Shown piece by piece: positions 49,914 through 58,388 of a DNA stretch of 64,000 bases. Under the pieces are notes generated by a model, which did no database searches, was not told the origin of the DNA, and was given only the letters and a program-made list of their open reading frames with translations. Numbering within the stretch: position 1 is the first letter of the stretch; every line of letters starts with the position of its first letter. Both the position numbers and the translations under genes were made by a program. Source of the stretch: Ruminococcus gauvreauii (GTDB taxonomy: Bacteria; Bacillota; Clostridia; Lachnospirales; Lachnospiraceae); NCBI RefSeq assembly GCF_025151995.1, contig NZ_CP102290.1, positions 2,728,001-2,792,000 of the forward strand. The letters run 5' to 3'.

Positions 49914-50810
49914 ATGTTAGATAAGAATAAAGTTTCATTAGGAATTGCACCGATTGGTTGGACTAACGATGATATGCCGGATTTAGGAGCAGAGAATACG
50001 TTCCAGCAGTGTGTCAGTGAAATGGCGCTGGCAGGATTCACGGGATGTGAAATCGGTAACAAATACCCGACAGATCCGGACGAGCTGAACAAAGCTCTGA
50101 AATTAAGAGGAATGACCATCTGTAATTCCTGGTTCTCTTCTTTCCTTGTAACAAAACCATACGAAGAAGTTGAAAAAGAATTTGTTGAGAAACTTGACTT
50201 CTTAAAAGCAGTAGGTTCTAAGGTAATCGGCGTTTCCGAGCAGAGCTACAGCATCCAGGGAATGATGGACCAGCCTGTATGGGAAGGCAAACATGTGATG
50301 AACGATGATGAGTGGAAACTGCTCGTTGACGGTCTGAACAAACTGGGCAAGATCGCAAGAGAAAAAGATATGTATCTGACTTTCCACCATCATATGGGAA
50401 CTGTTGTACAGACAGAAGAGGAAATCGATCGTTTCATGGACAGCGTTGATCCGGAATATGTATTTCTTCTGTTTGACAGCGGACATTGTACATTTGCAGG
50501 CATTGACCCTGTAAAAGTTCTCGGAAAATATATCGACAGAACCAGACACATCCATCTGAAAGACGTTCGTAAAGAGATGGCAGAAAAATCCAAGGCAGAG
50601 CGCTGGAGCTTCCTGAAAGGTGTTCGTAACGGCGTATTTACCGTACCTGGAGACGGAGATGTTGACTTTGCACCGCTGTTTGATATCATCGAGAAATCAA
50701 ACTACGAAGGATACGTACTCGTAGAAGCAGAACAGGATCCGGCTGTTGCCAATCCGCTGGAATATGCGATCAAAGCAAGAAAATATATTGCTGAGAAAAC
50801 AGGCTTATAA
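49914..50810 (+). CDS. iolE: Inosose dehydratase (2-keto-myo-inositol dehydratase)
   Basis: 298 residues of the IolE family. Typical start L-G-I-A-P-I-G-W-T-N-D-D-M-P near residue 8, E-I-G-N-K-Y near 44, H-H-H-M-G-T near 159, L-F-D-S-G-H near 185 and V-E-A-E-Q-D-P near 270, giving the metal ligands of the TIM barrel. It dehydrates 2-keto-myo-inositol to the diketone that IolD hydrolyses. It lies 26 bases after iolI, and a strong terminator follows. The pathway genes iolC, iolJ and iolA do not follow. Confidence 0.93.
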   Translation: MLDKNKVSLGIAPIGWTNDDMPDLGAENTFQQCVSEMALAGFTGCEIGNKYPTDPDELNKALKLRGMTICNSWFSSFLVTKPYEEVEKEFVEKLDFLKAVGSKVIGVSEQSYSIQGMMDQPVWEGKHVMNDDEWKLLVDGLNKLGKIAREKDMYLTFHHHMGTVVQTEEEIDRFMDSVDPEYVFLLFDSGHCTFAGIDPVKVLGKYIDRTRHIHLKDVRKEMAEKSKAERWSFLKGVRNGVFTVPGDGDVDFAPLFDIIEKSNYEGYVLVEAEQDPAVANPLEYAIKARKYIAEKTGL

Positions 50811-50840
50811 AATTCTTATTTTTGAGATATGATACATAGT

Positions 50841-50890
50841 AACACCGCTGCAGGACCGCTGAGAGATCGGCTGTCTGCAGCGGTGTTTTT
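50841..50890 (+). terminator. Terminator after iolE
   Basis: 13-bp stem AACACCGCTGCAG (50841-50853) with CTGCAGCGGTGTT (50875-50887), then TTT. Confidence 0.92.
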
Positions 50891-50965
50891 CATCGCATAA
50901 GAAACTTCGTTCCCTGCACCATAAAGCCTCCCCAGGAAAAAGATAGATGGATATGTAAAATGCAC

Positions 50966-51016
50966 TTGACATTTAATGTAAAGCGTACTATACTAAAAAT
51001 GTAAAACAAACTATAC
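50966..51016 (+). promoter_or_regulatory. Promoter with direct-repeat operator for the XRE/membrane pair
   Basis: TTGACA (50966-50971), 17 bp, TATACT (50989-50994). Two copies of GTAAAnCnnACTATAC (50978-50993 and 51001-51016) overlap the -10 and the leader, with starts 23 bp apart. This fits autoregulation by the XRE protein encoded next. Confidence 0.65.
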
Positions 51017-51030
51017 ATGGAGGTGGAGAG

Positions 51031-51240
51031 TTGCAGAACCGGATTCAGGATTTGCGCAAGGAACGAAGGATCACCCAGAATGAACTGGCTGACGCAGTGG
51101 ATGTTACGAGACAGACGATCATATCTCTGGAGAGCGGCAGGTACAAAGCCTCGCTCGTGCTGGCGCATAAGATTGCACAGTATTTTGATATGAAGATTGA
51201 GGACATTTTTATATTTGATTTGGAGGAGGAGAATTTATGA
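51031..51240 (+). CDS. XRE-family regulator (short, membrane-protein linked)
   Basis: 69 residues, almost all helix-turn-helix: N-R-I-Q-D-L-R-K-E-R-R-I-T-Q-N-E-L-A-D-A followed by V-T-R-Q-T-I-I-S-L-E-S-G. The start is TTG 51031 with GGAGGTGG 5-12 bases upstream; no ATG is available. The gene overlaps the next by 4 bases (ATGA), so translation is coupled. This gene pair (tiny XRE plus multi-span membrane protein) is widespread in clostridia, usually autoregulated, function poorly known. Confidence 0.88.
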   Translation: MQNRIQDLRKERRITQNELADAVDVTRQTIISLESGRYKASLVLAHKIAQYFDMKIEDIFIFDLEEENL

Positions 51241-51728
51241 GCTGTTTAATAGAAGAAATATTGGAAAGGCTGTCACCGGAGGATCGTTCTTATGCAAATG
51301 TAGTCCGCCGGAATCAGAAGATATGTGCGCTTATCATGGTATTTGGCGTCATGTTGATCGTGTTTGGGATATTGATCGGTGAGCGCATGACAGGCAGGCA
51401 TATACCCGATTTTGTAAGCGGTGTCTATGTCGGACTTGGAGCGGCGCTGATTGCCGGCTCTGCAGTCAAACTGCTGCATGGAAGAAAATTGCTGCGTGAT
51501 GAGAAAGCACTGCAAGATGAACGCAGGAAAAACCGTGATGAGAGAAGTTCGATGATTGCGCAAAAAGCAATGCAGTATGCGGGATTCACAGTATTGCTGC
51601 TGGCACTCCCGGCGATGCTGATCGGAAGTCTCTTTAGCATTGTCGTATTCTGGTGCTTCTGGGCGGTCATTATCATACTTTCTGCGATGTATGTTGGCTT
51701 TTATGCTTATTTTAATAAAAAGCTTTAA
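51237..51728 (+). CDS. Membrane protein of an XRE/membrane pair
   Basis: 163 residues with about four membrane segments (residues 29-47, 60-80, 115-135, 137-158) and a charged cytoplasmic loop of about 30 residues between the second and third (H-G-R-K-L-L-R-D-E-K-A-L-Q-D-E-R-R-K-N-R-D-E in part). Such D-E-R...I-x-x-K-A loops occur in DUF2178-like proteins paired with small XRE regulators. No enzyme motif is seen. Translation is coupled to the XRE gene. Confidence 0.78.
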   Translation: MSCLIEEILERLSPEDRSYANVVRRNQKICALIMVFGVMLIVFGILIGERMTGRHIPDFVSGVYVGLGAALIAGSAVKLLHGRKLLRDEKALQDERRKNRDERSSMIAQKAMQYAGFTVLLLALPAMLIGSLFSIVVFWCFWAVIIILSAMYVGFYAYFNKKL

Positions 51729-51735
51729 AATCAGG

Positions 51736-51770
51736 AATCCCCGGCCAAAAGTAAAGACCGGGGATTTATT
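51736..51770 (+). terminator. Terminator after the XRE/membrane pair
   Basis: 9-bp stem AATCCCCGG (51736-51744) with CCGGGGATT (51758-51766), then TATTTTTAT. Confidence 0.88.
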
Positions 51771-51849
51771 TTTATGTTTTGCTGACAGGTATTGGAAAGT
51801 AAAGGGAAAAGGAGTAAAATAAAGGAAAATAGATATGAGGAGGGAACAC

Positions 51850-53616
51850 ATGTTAAAACGTATGGGAACAGCAGCGCTGACGGCAGCGCTGGTCTTCAGC
51901 ATGACGGTATCTGCTCTTGCAGAAGGGATGAATCCTGATGGGCAAGGAGCAGTGCTGACGGGGGAAGCCGAGCAGGAGGAGATGCCGGATACCGGAATGG
52001 AGGATACAGAGCTGGAGGTGCCGGGGCAGGAGGATACAGACGATAAGGTGACAATTCCGCCCGAAGAGGAGACTGTAGAAGCGGGAGTCGAAGAAATAAC
52101 CGGAGAACCGCTTCCGGAAGAGGATGCGGATTTTGATGAACCGGAAGAGACTCTGCCGGAGGTTCTGCCGCAGGCGGAGGAGCTTCCGGAAGCCGTATCT
52201 GAAGGCGTACAGCCAAGGGCGGCTGCCAGTGCGAAGAAGGGCTGGGCAAGCGCAAACGGAAAAATCTATTATTATAAAAACGGAAAAAAAGTAACAGGGT
52301 GGCAGACGATTGGCGGACAGATTTTCTATTTTATTCGAGGCGGAACGAGTGAGATGCAGGGAAAGATGCTGTTGGGCTGGCAGACGATAAGCGGGAATAC
52401 TTATTATTTTCAGCAGCAGGGAGCATACGGAAGAAAAGGAAGGATGCTGACCGGTTTTCAGAATATTTCCGGAAAACGTTTCTACTTTCAGCGTGCCGGT
52501 GTCTACGGAAGAAAAGGAAGAGTGCTGTTGGGCTGGCAGACGATTGGTTCGAAGAAGTATTATTTCCAGAAGGCCGGAAGCAAAGGATCAAAAGGAGCGA
52601 TGGTCAGGGGCGTTCAAACCATCGGAGGAGCCAAATACAGGTTTGCGAGTGACGGGCACCTGATCGGGAAGGCCGGCGTGCTGGGAAATACCGCTTCCAA
52701 TATGCTCTGGGGCGGAACGGCCTGCTACAGCGGCGGCTGGGTGTATTACGGATGGCGTGAAGGTATTTACCGAGTAAGGCAGGATGGCAGCGATAAAAAG
52801 GCACTGAAAACCGTGAAGAACCGCAATGGATTTTCGAATTTAAACATCTGTAATGGGAAACTTTATATGGTATACGACAAAGCATACGGAACCGGTGGAT
52901 CAAGTCGTTACATATGCAGTATGAATCTGGACGGCAGCGGATTCAGAGAGATTACGCGTGGCGGAGAACTGGCATCGGCTGACGGGTGGCTGTATTTTAC
53001 AACGTATAAGGCGGACAACTATGGTTTTGACCTGCAGCCGACCGGTATCTATAAAATGAAATTGGACGGAAGTTCCCGTAAAAAAATCTGTACTGCCGAA
53101 GCTAACACGTGGGTCCGTGATATTACGACGGACGGTCAGTATGTATTTTATCACAAGGGAGGATATTCCAGGTATACACTCTGCCGCGTGAGCGTGGATG
53201 GGGGTGCGGTGAAGACGATTGCAGGGGCGCAGCTGCTGGCACTTGACAAAGGAAAAATTTATTATTATAACAGGAGCCATGGGTCGGTATGCAGCAGGAC
53301 CACGCTCTTTGGCAGCTTCAGTACATTATTCTATGTGAGCGGGAATGAACAGATAAAAGGTGCAAACGCAGATGCAAATTACCTGTATGCGGGTGTCTAT
53401 GCAGATGGAATTTACCGGTACAGCCTGAAGAGCCGTACCCTGCAGAGGATCCGCAACTACCGTAATTACGGCGGTGAATTCTACAATGCAGGAAACGTAT
53501 TCCTGATGGATGAGAATATCCCGTATAACGGAAGTCAGTCATATAACTTTGAGCTGTGTCTGATTGACAAAAATGGAAAATGGATCAAAAGCCTTCATAA
53601 ATTTTTTAGATCCTGA
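51850..53616 (+). CDS. Secreted choline-binding-repeat protein with beta-propeller-like domain (DUF5050 type)
   Basis: 588 residues; GAGGAGGGA precedes ATG 51850. The signal peptide ends near A-L-A-E (about residue 25). An acidic Glu/Pro-rich stretch (25-125) may act as a spacer through the wall. Four to five aromatic repeats follow (about 130-270): G-K-I-Y-Y-Y-K-N-G-K-K-V-T-G-W-Q-T-I, G-N-T-Y-Y-F, K-R-F-Y-F, K-K-Y-Y-F, the choline/cell-wall-binding repeat type. The C-terminal 300 residues have repeated L-D-G-S-x-x-K-x-I and Y-F/Y-Y strands like DUF5050 propellers. Probably attached to wall polymers. Role unknown. Confidence 0.82.
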   Translation: MLKRMGTAALTAALVFSMTVSALAEGMNPDGQGAVLTGEAEQEEMPDTGMEDTELEVPGQEDTDDKVTIPPEEETVEAGVEEITGEPLPEEDADFDEPEETLPEVLPQAEELPEAVSEGVQPRAAASAKKGWASANGKIYYYKNGKKVTGWQTIGGQIFYFIRGGTSEMQGKMLLGWQTISGNTYYFQQQGAYGRKGRMLTGFQNISGKRFYFQRAGVYGRKGRVLLGWQTIGSKKYYFQKAGSKGSKGAMVRGVQTIGGAKYRFASDGHLIGKAGVLGNTASNMLWGGTACYSGGWVYYGWREGIYRVRQDGSDKKALKTVKNRNGFSNLNICNGKLYMVYDKAYGTGGSSRYICSMNLDGSGFREITRGGELASADGWLYFTTYKADNYGFDLQPTGIYKMKLDGSSRKKICTAEANTWVRDITTDGQYVFYHKGGYSRYTLCRVSVDGGAVKTIAGAQLLALDKGKIYYYNRSHGSVCSRTTLFGSFSTLFYVSGNEQIKGANADANYLYAGVYADGIYRYSLKSRTLQRIRNYRNYGGEFYNAGNVFLMDENIPYNGSQSYNFELCLIDKNGKWIKSLHKFFRS

Positions 53617-53619
53617 TAC

Positions 53620-53662
53620 AAAAATTCCCCGCAGAGGATATCATCCGCTGCGGGGAATTTTT
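53620..53662. terminator. Bidirectional terminator between the surface protein and argG
   Basis: 15-bp stem AAAAATTCCCCGCAG (53620-53634) with CTGCGGGGAATTTTT (53648-53662). Confidence 0.93.
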
Positions 53663-53690
53663 GTGTTTTATAATCATTAACTGTATGATG

Positions 53691-54911
53691 TTATTTTTCT
53701 TCGGTCTCAGCCATCTTCATCGCACGGACTTTCAGCGGAAGGCCGAACAGTGTGATGAATCCGGAAGCGTCGTTATGGTCATACAGATCGCCGGTGGTGA
53801 AGGAAGCCAGTGACTCGTTGTACAGGCTGTACGGGGAGGTGGTTCCTGCTTTGATGATGTTGCCTTTGTACAGTTTGAATTTCACTTCACCGGTCACGTA
53901 TTTCTGAGTGGATTCTACAAACGCCTGGATTGCTTCGCGCAGCGGTGTGAACCACTTTCCTTCATATACGATCTGTGCAAACTGGCTGCCCAGCTTTTTC
54001 TTTGTCTCGAGTGTTTCGCGGTCCAGAATCAGTTCTTCCAGCTGATCATGAGCCTCCATCAGGATGGTTCCGCCGGGAGTCTCATAGACACCGCGGGATT
54101 TCATGCCGACAACACGGTTTTCAACGATATCGACGATGCCGATGCCGTGCTTACCGCCGAGTGCGTTAAGCTCCGTGATAATCTCAGATACTTTCATGTC
54201 TTTGCCGTTCAGTGTCTTCGGAACGCCCGCCTCAAAAGTCATGGTCACATACTCGCCTTCATCCGGAGCTTTCTCAGGAGTCACGCCGAGTACCAGCATG
54301 TGGTCGTAGTTTGGTTCATTTGCCGGATCTTCCAGCTCGAGCCCCTCATGGCTGATATGCCATAAGTTACGGTCACGGCTGTAGCTGCTGTCAGCGGAGA
54401 ACGGGAGGTCGATGCCGTGCTGGCGGCAGTACTCGATCTCATCCTCACGGGACTGCATGGTCCAGACGTCGGTCATTCTCCATGGAGCGATGATCTTTAA
54501 GTCCGGAGCGAGGGCTTTGATTCCGAGTTCAAAGCGGATCTGGTCATTTCCTTTTCCGGTAGCACCGTGGCAGATAGCAGTCGCACCTTCTTTTCTTGCG
54601 ATCTCAACCAGTCTCTTTGCAATGACCGGACGTGCCATGGATGTGCCGAGCAGATATTTGTGCTCGTATACAGCGCCTGCTTCTACGCAGGGCATGATGA
54701 AATCATCACAGAATTCGTCGATAATATTCTCAATATATAACTTGGTAGCGCCGGAAAGCTTTGCTCTTTCTTCCAGGCCGTCAAGTTCGTTCCCCTGTCC
54801 GCAGTCGATGCAGCAGCAGATGACGTCATAATCAAAATGTTCTTTTAACCAGGGAATGATTGCCGTTGTATCAAGTCCGCCGGAATATGCCAATACTACT
54901 TTTTCTTTCAT
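53691..54911 (-). CDS. argG: Argininosuccinate synthase
   Basis: 406 residues, full length. It condenses citrulline and aspartate with ATP. P-loop-like pyrophosphatase motif A-Y-S-G-G-L-D-T-T at residues 8-16, C-H-G-A-T-G-K-G-N-D-Q near 113-123, Y-S-R-D-R-N-L-W-H near 179. Minus strand; AAGGATTATG context gives the ribosome site before ATG 54911. It is divergent from argCJBD across a 279-base spacer with paired promoters and ARG-box-like sites. Confidence 0.97.
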   Translation of the reverse strand: MKEKVVLAYSGGLDTTAIIPWLKEHFDYDVICCCIDCGQGNELDGLEERAKLSGATKLYIENIIDEFCDDFIMPCVEAGAVYEHKYLLGTSMARPVIAKRLVEIARKEGATAICHGATGKGNDQIRFELGIKALAPDLKIIAPWRMTDVWTMQSREDEIEYCRQHGIDLPFSADSSYSRDRNLWHISHEGLELEDPANEPNYDHMLVLGVTPEKAPDEGEYVTMTFEAGVPKTLNGKDMKVSEIITELNALGGKHGIGIVDIVENRVVGMKSRGVYETPGGTILMEAHDQLEELILDRETLETKKKLGSQFAQIVYEGKWFTPLREAIQAFVESTQKYVTGEVKFKLYKGNIIKAGTTSPYSLYNESLASFTTGDLYDHNDASGFITLFGLPLKVRAMKMAETEEK

Positions 54912-54973
54912 AATCCTTATCCTCCGTCGTGGTTTTATGCAGGCCGAGTGGGCCGCTGTATGTTCTAGAGCAT

Positions 54974-55002
54974 AATATACATCATTCTCATTGATTATGC
55001 AA
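54974..55002 (-). promoter_or_regulatory. argG promoter
   Basis: On the minus strand TTGCAT (55002-54997), 17-bp spacer, TATATT (54979-54974). ARG-box-like TGCATAATCA and GTATATTATGC overlap it. Confidence 0.55.
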
Positions 55003-55030
55003 GAGGAAATCCCTAAATTAAAAAAAATAC

Positions 55031-55068
55031 TTGAATATTATACTATGCGGATGTATAATTATACAAAC
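55031..55068 (+). promoter_or_regulatory. argC promoter with ARG-box-like repeats
   Basis: TTGAAT (55031-55036), 17 bp, TATAAT (55054-55059). The segments TTGAATATTATACTATGC and TGTATAATTATACAAA resemble ArgR/AhrC half-sites (A/T-rich with flanking TGnAT/ATnCA) and cover both promoter boxes, so arginine repression is expected. The 122-base leader downstream has no clear structure. Confidence 0.6.
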
Positions 55069-55190
55069 ATGGAGAGCTGCAAAGAATACTTTACGAATTT
55101 CCCGATTTGGTATATGATAAAAATAGTGCCCTTTTGGCGAAAAAGATAAAATGCAGTGGAAAAACATAGATTAAAAGGAGACGAAAACAG

Positions 55191-56231
55191 ATGATAAAAG
55201 CGGGAATTATCGGTTCTACGGGATATGCAGGATCAGAGCTAGTCAGGCTGCTGCTCGGACATAAAGAAGTGGATATTGCCTGGTATGGTTCCAGAAGTTA
55301 TATTGATAAGAAATACTGTGAAGTATATCAGAATATGTTTCAGATCGTGGACAATGTGTGCCGCGATGATAATATGAGGGAACTTGCGGAGGAGGCGGAT
55401 GTTATTTTTACGGCGACACCGCAGGGACTGTGTGCCTCACTGGTCAGTGAAGAAATTCTGTCAAAGACCAAAATCGTGGATCTGAGCGCGGACTTCCGTA
55501 TAAAAGATGTGCATGTATATGAAGAATGGTATAAGCTGGAACATAAGTCGCCGCAGTTTCTGCCGGAGGCGGTATACGGCCTGTGTGAGATCAATCGTGA
55601 AGCCATCAGGAACGCCCGTCTGATCGCGAATCCGGGATGCTATCCGACGTGCAGCACGCTGTCTGTCTACCCGATGATCAAAGAGGGGCTGATTGACTGC
55701 AGTACGATCATTATCGATGCCAAATCCGGAACGTCGGGTGCGGGGCGCGGTGCCAAGATGGATAATCTTTACTGTGAGGTAAACGAAAATATCAAAGCAT
55801 ACGGTGTGGCCTCACACAGGCATACACCTGAGATCGAGGAGCAGCTCGGCTATGCTGCAGGCTCAGAAATCCGGATTAACTTTACCCCGCATCTCGTGCC
55901 GATGAACCGGGGAATTCTGGTGACAGCGTATGCATCCCTTAAGAGTGCAGTTTCTTATGAAGATGTAAAAGCTGTCTATGATAAATATTACAGCAGCGAA
56001 CGGTTTGTCAGAGTTCTTGATAGAGATGTATGCCCGCAGACGAAGTGGGTGGAAGGAAGTAATTATGTCGATGTAAATTTTAAAATCGATCCGCGTACCA
56101 ACCGCATCATCATGATGGGGGCCATGGACAATCTGGTCAAGGGTGCAGCGGGGCAGGCGGTTCAGAATATGAATCTTATGTTTGGGTTTGAGGAGGCAGA
56201 AGGCCTGTATCAGGTTCCGATGTTCCCGTAA
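55191..56231 (+). CDS. argC: N-acetyl-gamma-glutamyl-phosphate reductase
   Basis: 346 residues. N-terminal NADP fold (I-I-G-S-T-G-Y-A-G-S-E-L-V-R-L-L), active-site Cys in A-N-P-G-C-Y-P-T near residue 147-154, and S-G-T-S-G-A-G-R near 180. Reduces the acyl phosphate made by ArgB. AAAAGGAGA precedes the ATG. First gene of argCJBD, with argJ starting 22 bases after its stop. Confidence 0.97.
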   Translation: MIKAGIIGSTGYAGSELVRLLLGHKEVDIAWYGSRSYIDKKYCEVYQNMFQIVDNVCRDDNMRELAEEADVIFTATPQGLCASLVSEEILSKTKIVDLSADFRIKDVHVYEEWYKLEHKSPQFLPEAVYGLCEINREAIRNARLIANPGCYPTCSTLSVYPMIKEGLIDCSTIIIDAKSGTSGAGRGAKMDNLYCEVNENIKAYGVASHRHTPEIEEQLGYAAGSEIRINFTPHLVPMNRGILVTAYASLKSAVSYEDVKAVYDKYYSSERFVRVLDRDVCPQTKWVEGSNYVDVNFKIDPRTNRIIMMGAMDNLVKGAAGQAVQNMNLMFGFEEAEGLYQVPMFP

Positions 56232-56253
56232 ACGGATAGAAGGAGGAAGTATT

Positions 56254-57477
56254 ATGAAGAAGATGGAGGGCGGCGTCACAGCCGCTAAAGGATTTCAGGC
56301 TGCCGGGATTGCTGCCGGCATTAAAAAGGGAAATATAAAAGACATGGCGATGATATACAGTGAAAAGCCGTGTGTGGCTGCCGGGACATTCACTACGAAT
56401 GTGGTGAAGGCGGCGCCTGTCAAATGGGATCAGAATCAGGTGTATCATAAGCCGTTTGCGCAGGCGGTAATCTGCAACAGCGGTGTGGCTAATGCGTGTA
56501 CCGGCGAGGAAGGATATGCTTACTGCCGCATGACCGCTGAAATCGCAGCAGGTGTGCTTGGCATTCCTGAGGATTCGGTGCTTGTCGCTTCGACGGGCGT
56601 GATCGGGGCACAGCTTCCGATGACGAATCTGGCGCAGGGGATCGAGAAACTGGTCCCGGTGCTTTCGGATTCGCTGGAGGCGGGAACACTGGCGGCTCAG
56701 GCGATTATGACGACGGATACTGTCAGGAAAGAAACGGCGGTTACGTTTGAGATCGACGGTATTACGGTGACGGTTGGCGGTATGTGCAAGGGTTCCGGCA
56801 TGATCCACCCCAATATGTGCACCATGCTCGGGTTTGTGACAACAGATGTGGACATCTCCAAAGAACTGCTGCAGGAGGCGCTTGGCGATGTTGTCTGCGA
56901 TACCTATAATATGGTCTCCGTTGACGGGGACACATCCACCAATGACACAGTCCTGCTGCTGGCGAACGGGATGGCAGGAAATGCGAAGATCACGGAAAAA
57001 AATGCGTCGTACAATGCGTTTAAAGAGGCGTTAAAAGAAGTAAACACAGAACTTGCGAAAGCGATCGCTGCAGACGGAGAGGGTGCGACAGCGCTGTTCG
57101 AAGTAAAGGTGATCGGTGCTGAGAGCAAGGAGCAGGCGGTGACGCTCTCGAAGTCGATCGTGACCTCCTCTCTGACAAAGGCGGCCATTTTCGGCCATGA
57201 TGCCAACTGGGGACGGATTCTGTGCGCGATGGGCTACTCCGGAGCAGCGTTTGATCCGGAGAAGGTGGATCTCTTTTTCGAAAGCAAGGCCGGAAAACTG
57301 AAGATCGTTGAAGACGGCATCGCACTTGATTACAGTGAAGAAGAGGCTACAAAAATTTTATCTGAAAAAGAAGTGACAGCGGTTGCCGATGTGAAGATGG
57401 GAGATGCATCTGCCACGGCATGGGGCTGCGACCTGACATATGATTATGTAAAAATAAATGCGGATTATCGTTCATAA
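56254..57477 (+). CDS. argJ: Bifunctional glutamate N-acetyltransferase/N-acetylglutamate synthase (ArgJ)
   Basis: 407 residues. The self-processing site is M-C-T-M-L-G-F near residue 190 within G-S-G-M-I-H-P-N: Thr is the expected new N-terminal nucleophile, and Cys replaces the more usual Ala before it. G-H-D-A-N-W-G-R near 313 is typical. ATG 56254 has GGAGGAAG upstream. ArgJ recycles the acetyl group from acetylornithine to glutamate, so no separate argE is needed. Confidence 0.96.
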   Translation: MKKMEGGVTAAKGFQAAGIAAGIKKGNIKDMAMIYSEKPCVAAGTFTTNVVKAAPVKWDQNQVYHKPFAQAVICNSGVANACTGEEGYAYCRMTAEIAAGVLGIPEDSVLVASTGVIGAQLPMTNLAQGIEKLVPVLSDSLEAGTLAAQAIMTTDTVRKETAVTFEIDGITVTVGGMCKGSGMIHPNMCTMLGFVTTDVDISKELLQEALGDVVCDTYNMVSVDGDTSTNDTVLLLANGMAGNAKITEKNASYNAFKEALKEVNTELAKAIAADGEGATALFEVKVIGAESKEQAVTLSKSIVTSSLTKAAIFGHDANWGRILCAMGYSGAAFDPEKVDLFFESKAGKLKIVEDGIALDYSEEEATKILSEKEVTAVADVKMGDASATAWGCDLTYDYVKINADYRS

Positions 57478-57491
57478 GCGGAGGTAAGATT

Positions 57492-58388
57492 ATGGTGAAT
57501 CAGATGTATTTGGATAAGGCGGAGGTGCTGATCGAAGCGCTGCCGTATATTCAGCGTTTTAACCGGAAGATCGTGGTGGTCAAGTACGGCGGCAGTGCAA
57601 TGGTTGACGACGAGCTTAAGAAGAATGTGATCGAGGACGTTGTACTGCTGAAACTGGTTGGATTTAAACCGATCATCGTGCACGGGGGCGGCAAGGAGAT
57701 CAGCCGCTGGGTCGGCAAGGTTGGAATGGAACCGCACTTTGTGAACGGGCTGCGGGTGACGGATGCTGACACGATGGAAGTGGCGGAGATGGTTCTCGGC
57801 AAAGTCAACAAGGAACTGGTCACGCTTGTGCAGTCTCTCGGCATTAAGGCTGTCGGCATCAGCGGCAAAGACGGCGGACTGCTGAAAGTGGATAAGAAGC
57901 TATCAGACGGTGAGGATATCGGGTTCGTCGGCGACATCAGGGAGGTGAACCCAAAGATACTATACGACCTGCTGGAGAAAGATTTTCTTCCGATTGTGTG
58001 TCCGGTTGGACTGGATGATCATTTTCAGACATATAATATTAATGCGGATGATGCTGCATGTGCGATCGCTGAGGCTGTTAATGCGGAGAAACTGGCGTTC
58101 CTGACGGATATCGAAGGCGTATACCGGGACCCTTCCGATCCGGACAGCCTGATCTCCGAACTGAGGGTAAAAGAGGCAGTTCGGCTGATCGAACATGGGA
58201 ATGTCGGAGGTGGCATGATTCCAAAGCTCAAAAATTGTATTGATGCGATCAGTGAAGGTGTAAACCGCGTTCATATTCTGGACGGAAGGATACCGCACAG
58301 TCTGCTTTTGGAGATTTTTACGAACAAAGGTATCGGGACAGCTATTTTACGGGAAGATGAGGAAAAATTTTATCATGAAGACAACTGA
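57492..58388 (+). CDS. argB: Acetylglutamate kinase
   Basis: 298 residues of the amino-acid kinase fold. V-V-K-Y-G-G-S-A-M near residue 30, I-V-H-G-G-G-K-E-I near 62, N-A-D-D-A-A near 182, G-G-M-I-P-K near 239. An N-terminal helix (about 20 residues) and full length suggest the arginine-sensitive hexameric type (known from the family, not proven here). GGAGGTAAG precedes the ATG. It overlaps argD by 14 bases. Confidence 0.96.
   Translation: MVNQMYLDKAEVLIEALPYIQRFNRKIVVVKYGGSAMVDDELKKNVIEDVVLLKLVGFKPIIVHGGGKEISRWVGKVGMEPHFVNGLRVTDADTMEVAEMVLGKVNKELVTLVQSLGIKAVGISGKDGGLLKVDKKLSDGEDIGFVGDIREVNPKILYDLLEKDFLPIVCPVGLDDHFQTYNINADDAACAIAEAVNAEKLAFLTDIEGVYRDPSDPDSLISELRVKEAVRLIEHGNVGGGMIPKLKNCIDAISEGVNRVHILDGRIPHSLLLEIFTNKGIGTAILREDEEKFYHEDN

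Noticed and set aside
54912..55190. T-box or other riboswitch upstream of argG or argC
   Set aside because: No T-box sequence, specifier loop or terminator/antiterminator pair is visible; ARG-box-like DNA sites explain the region better.
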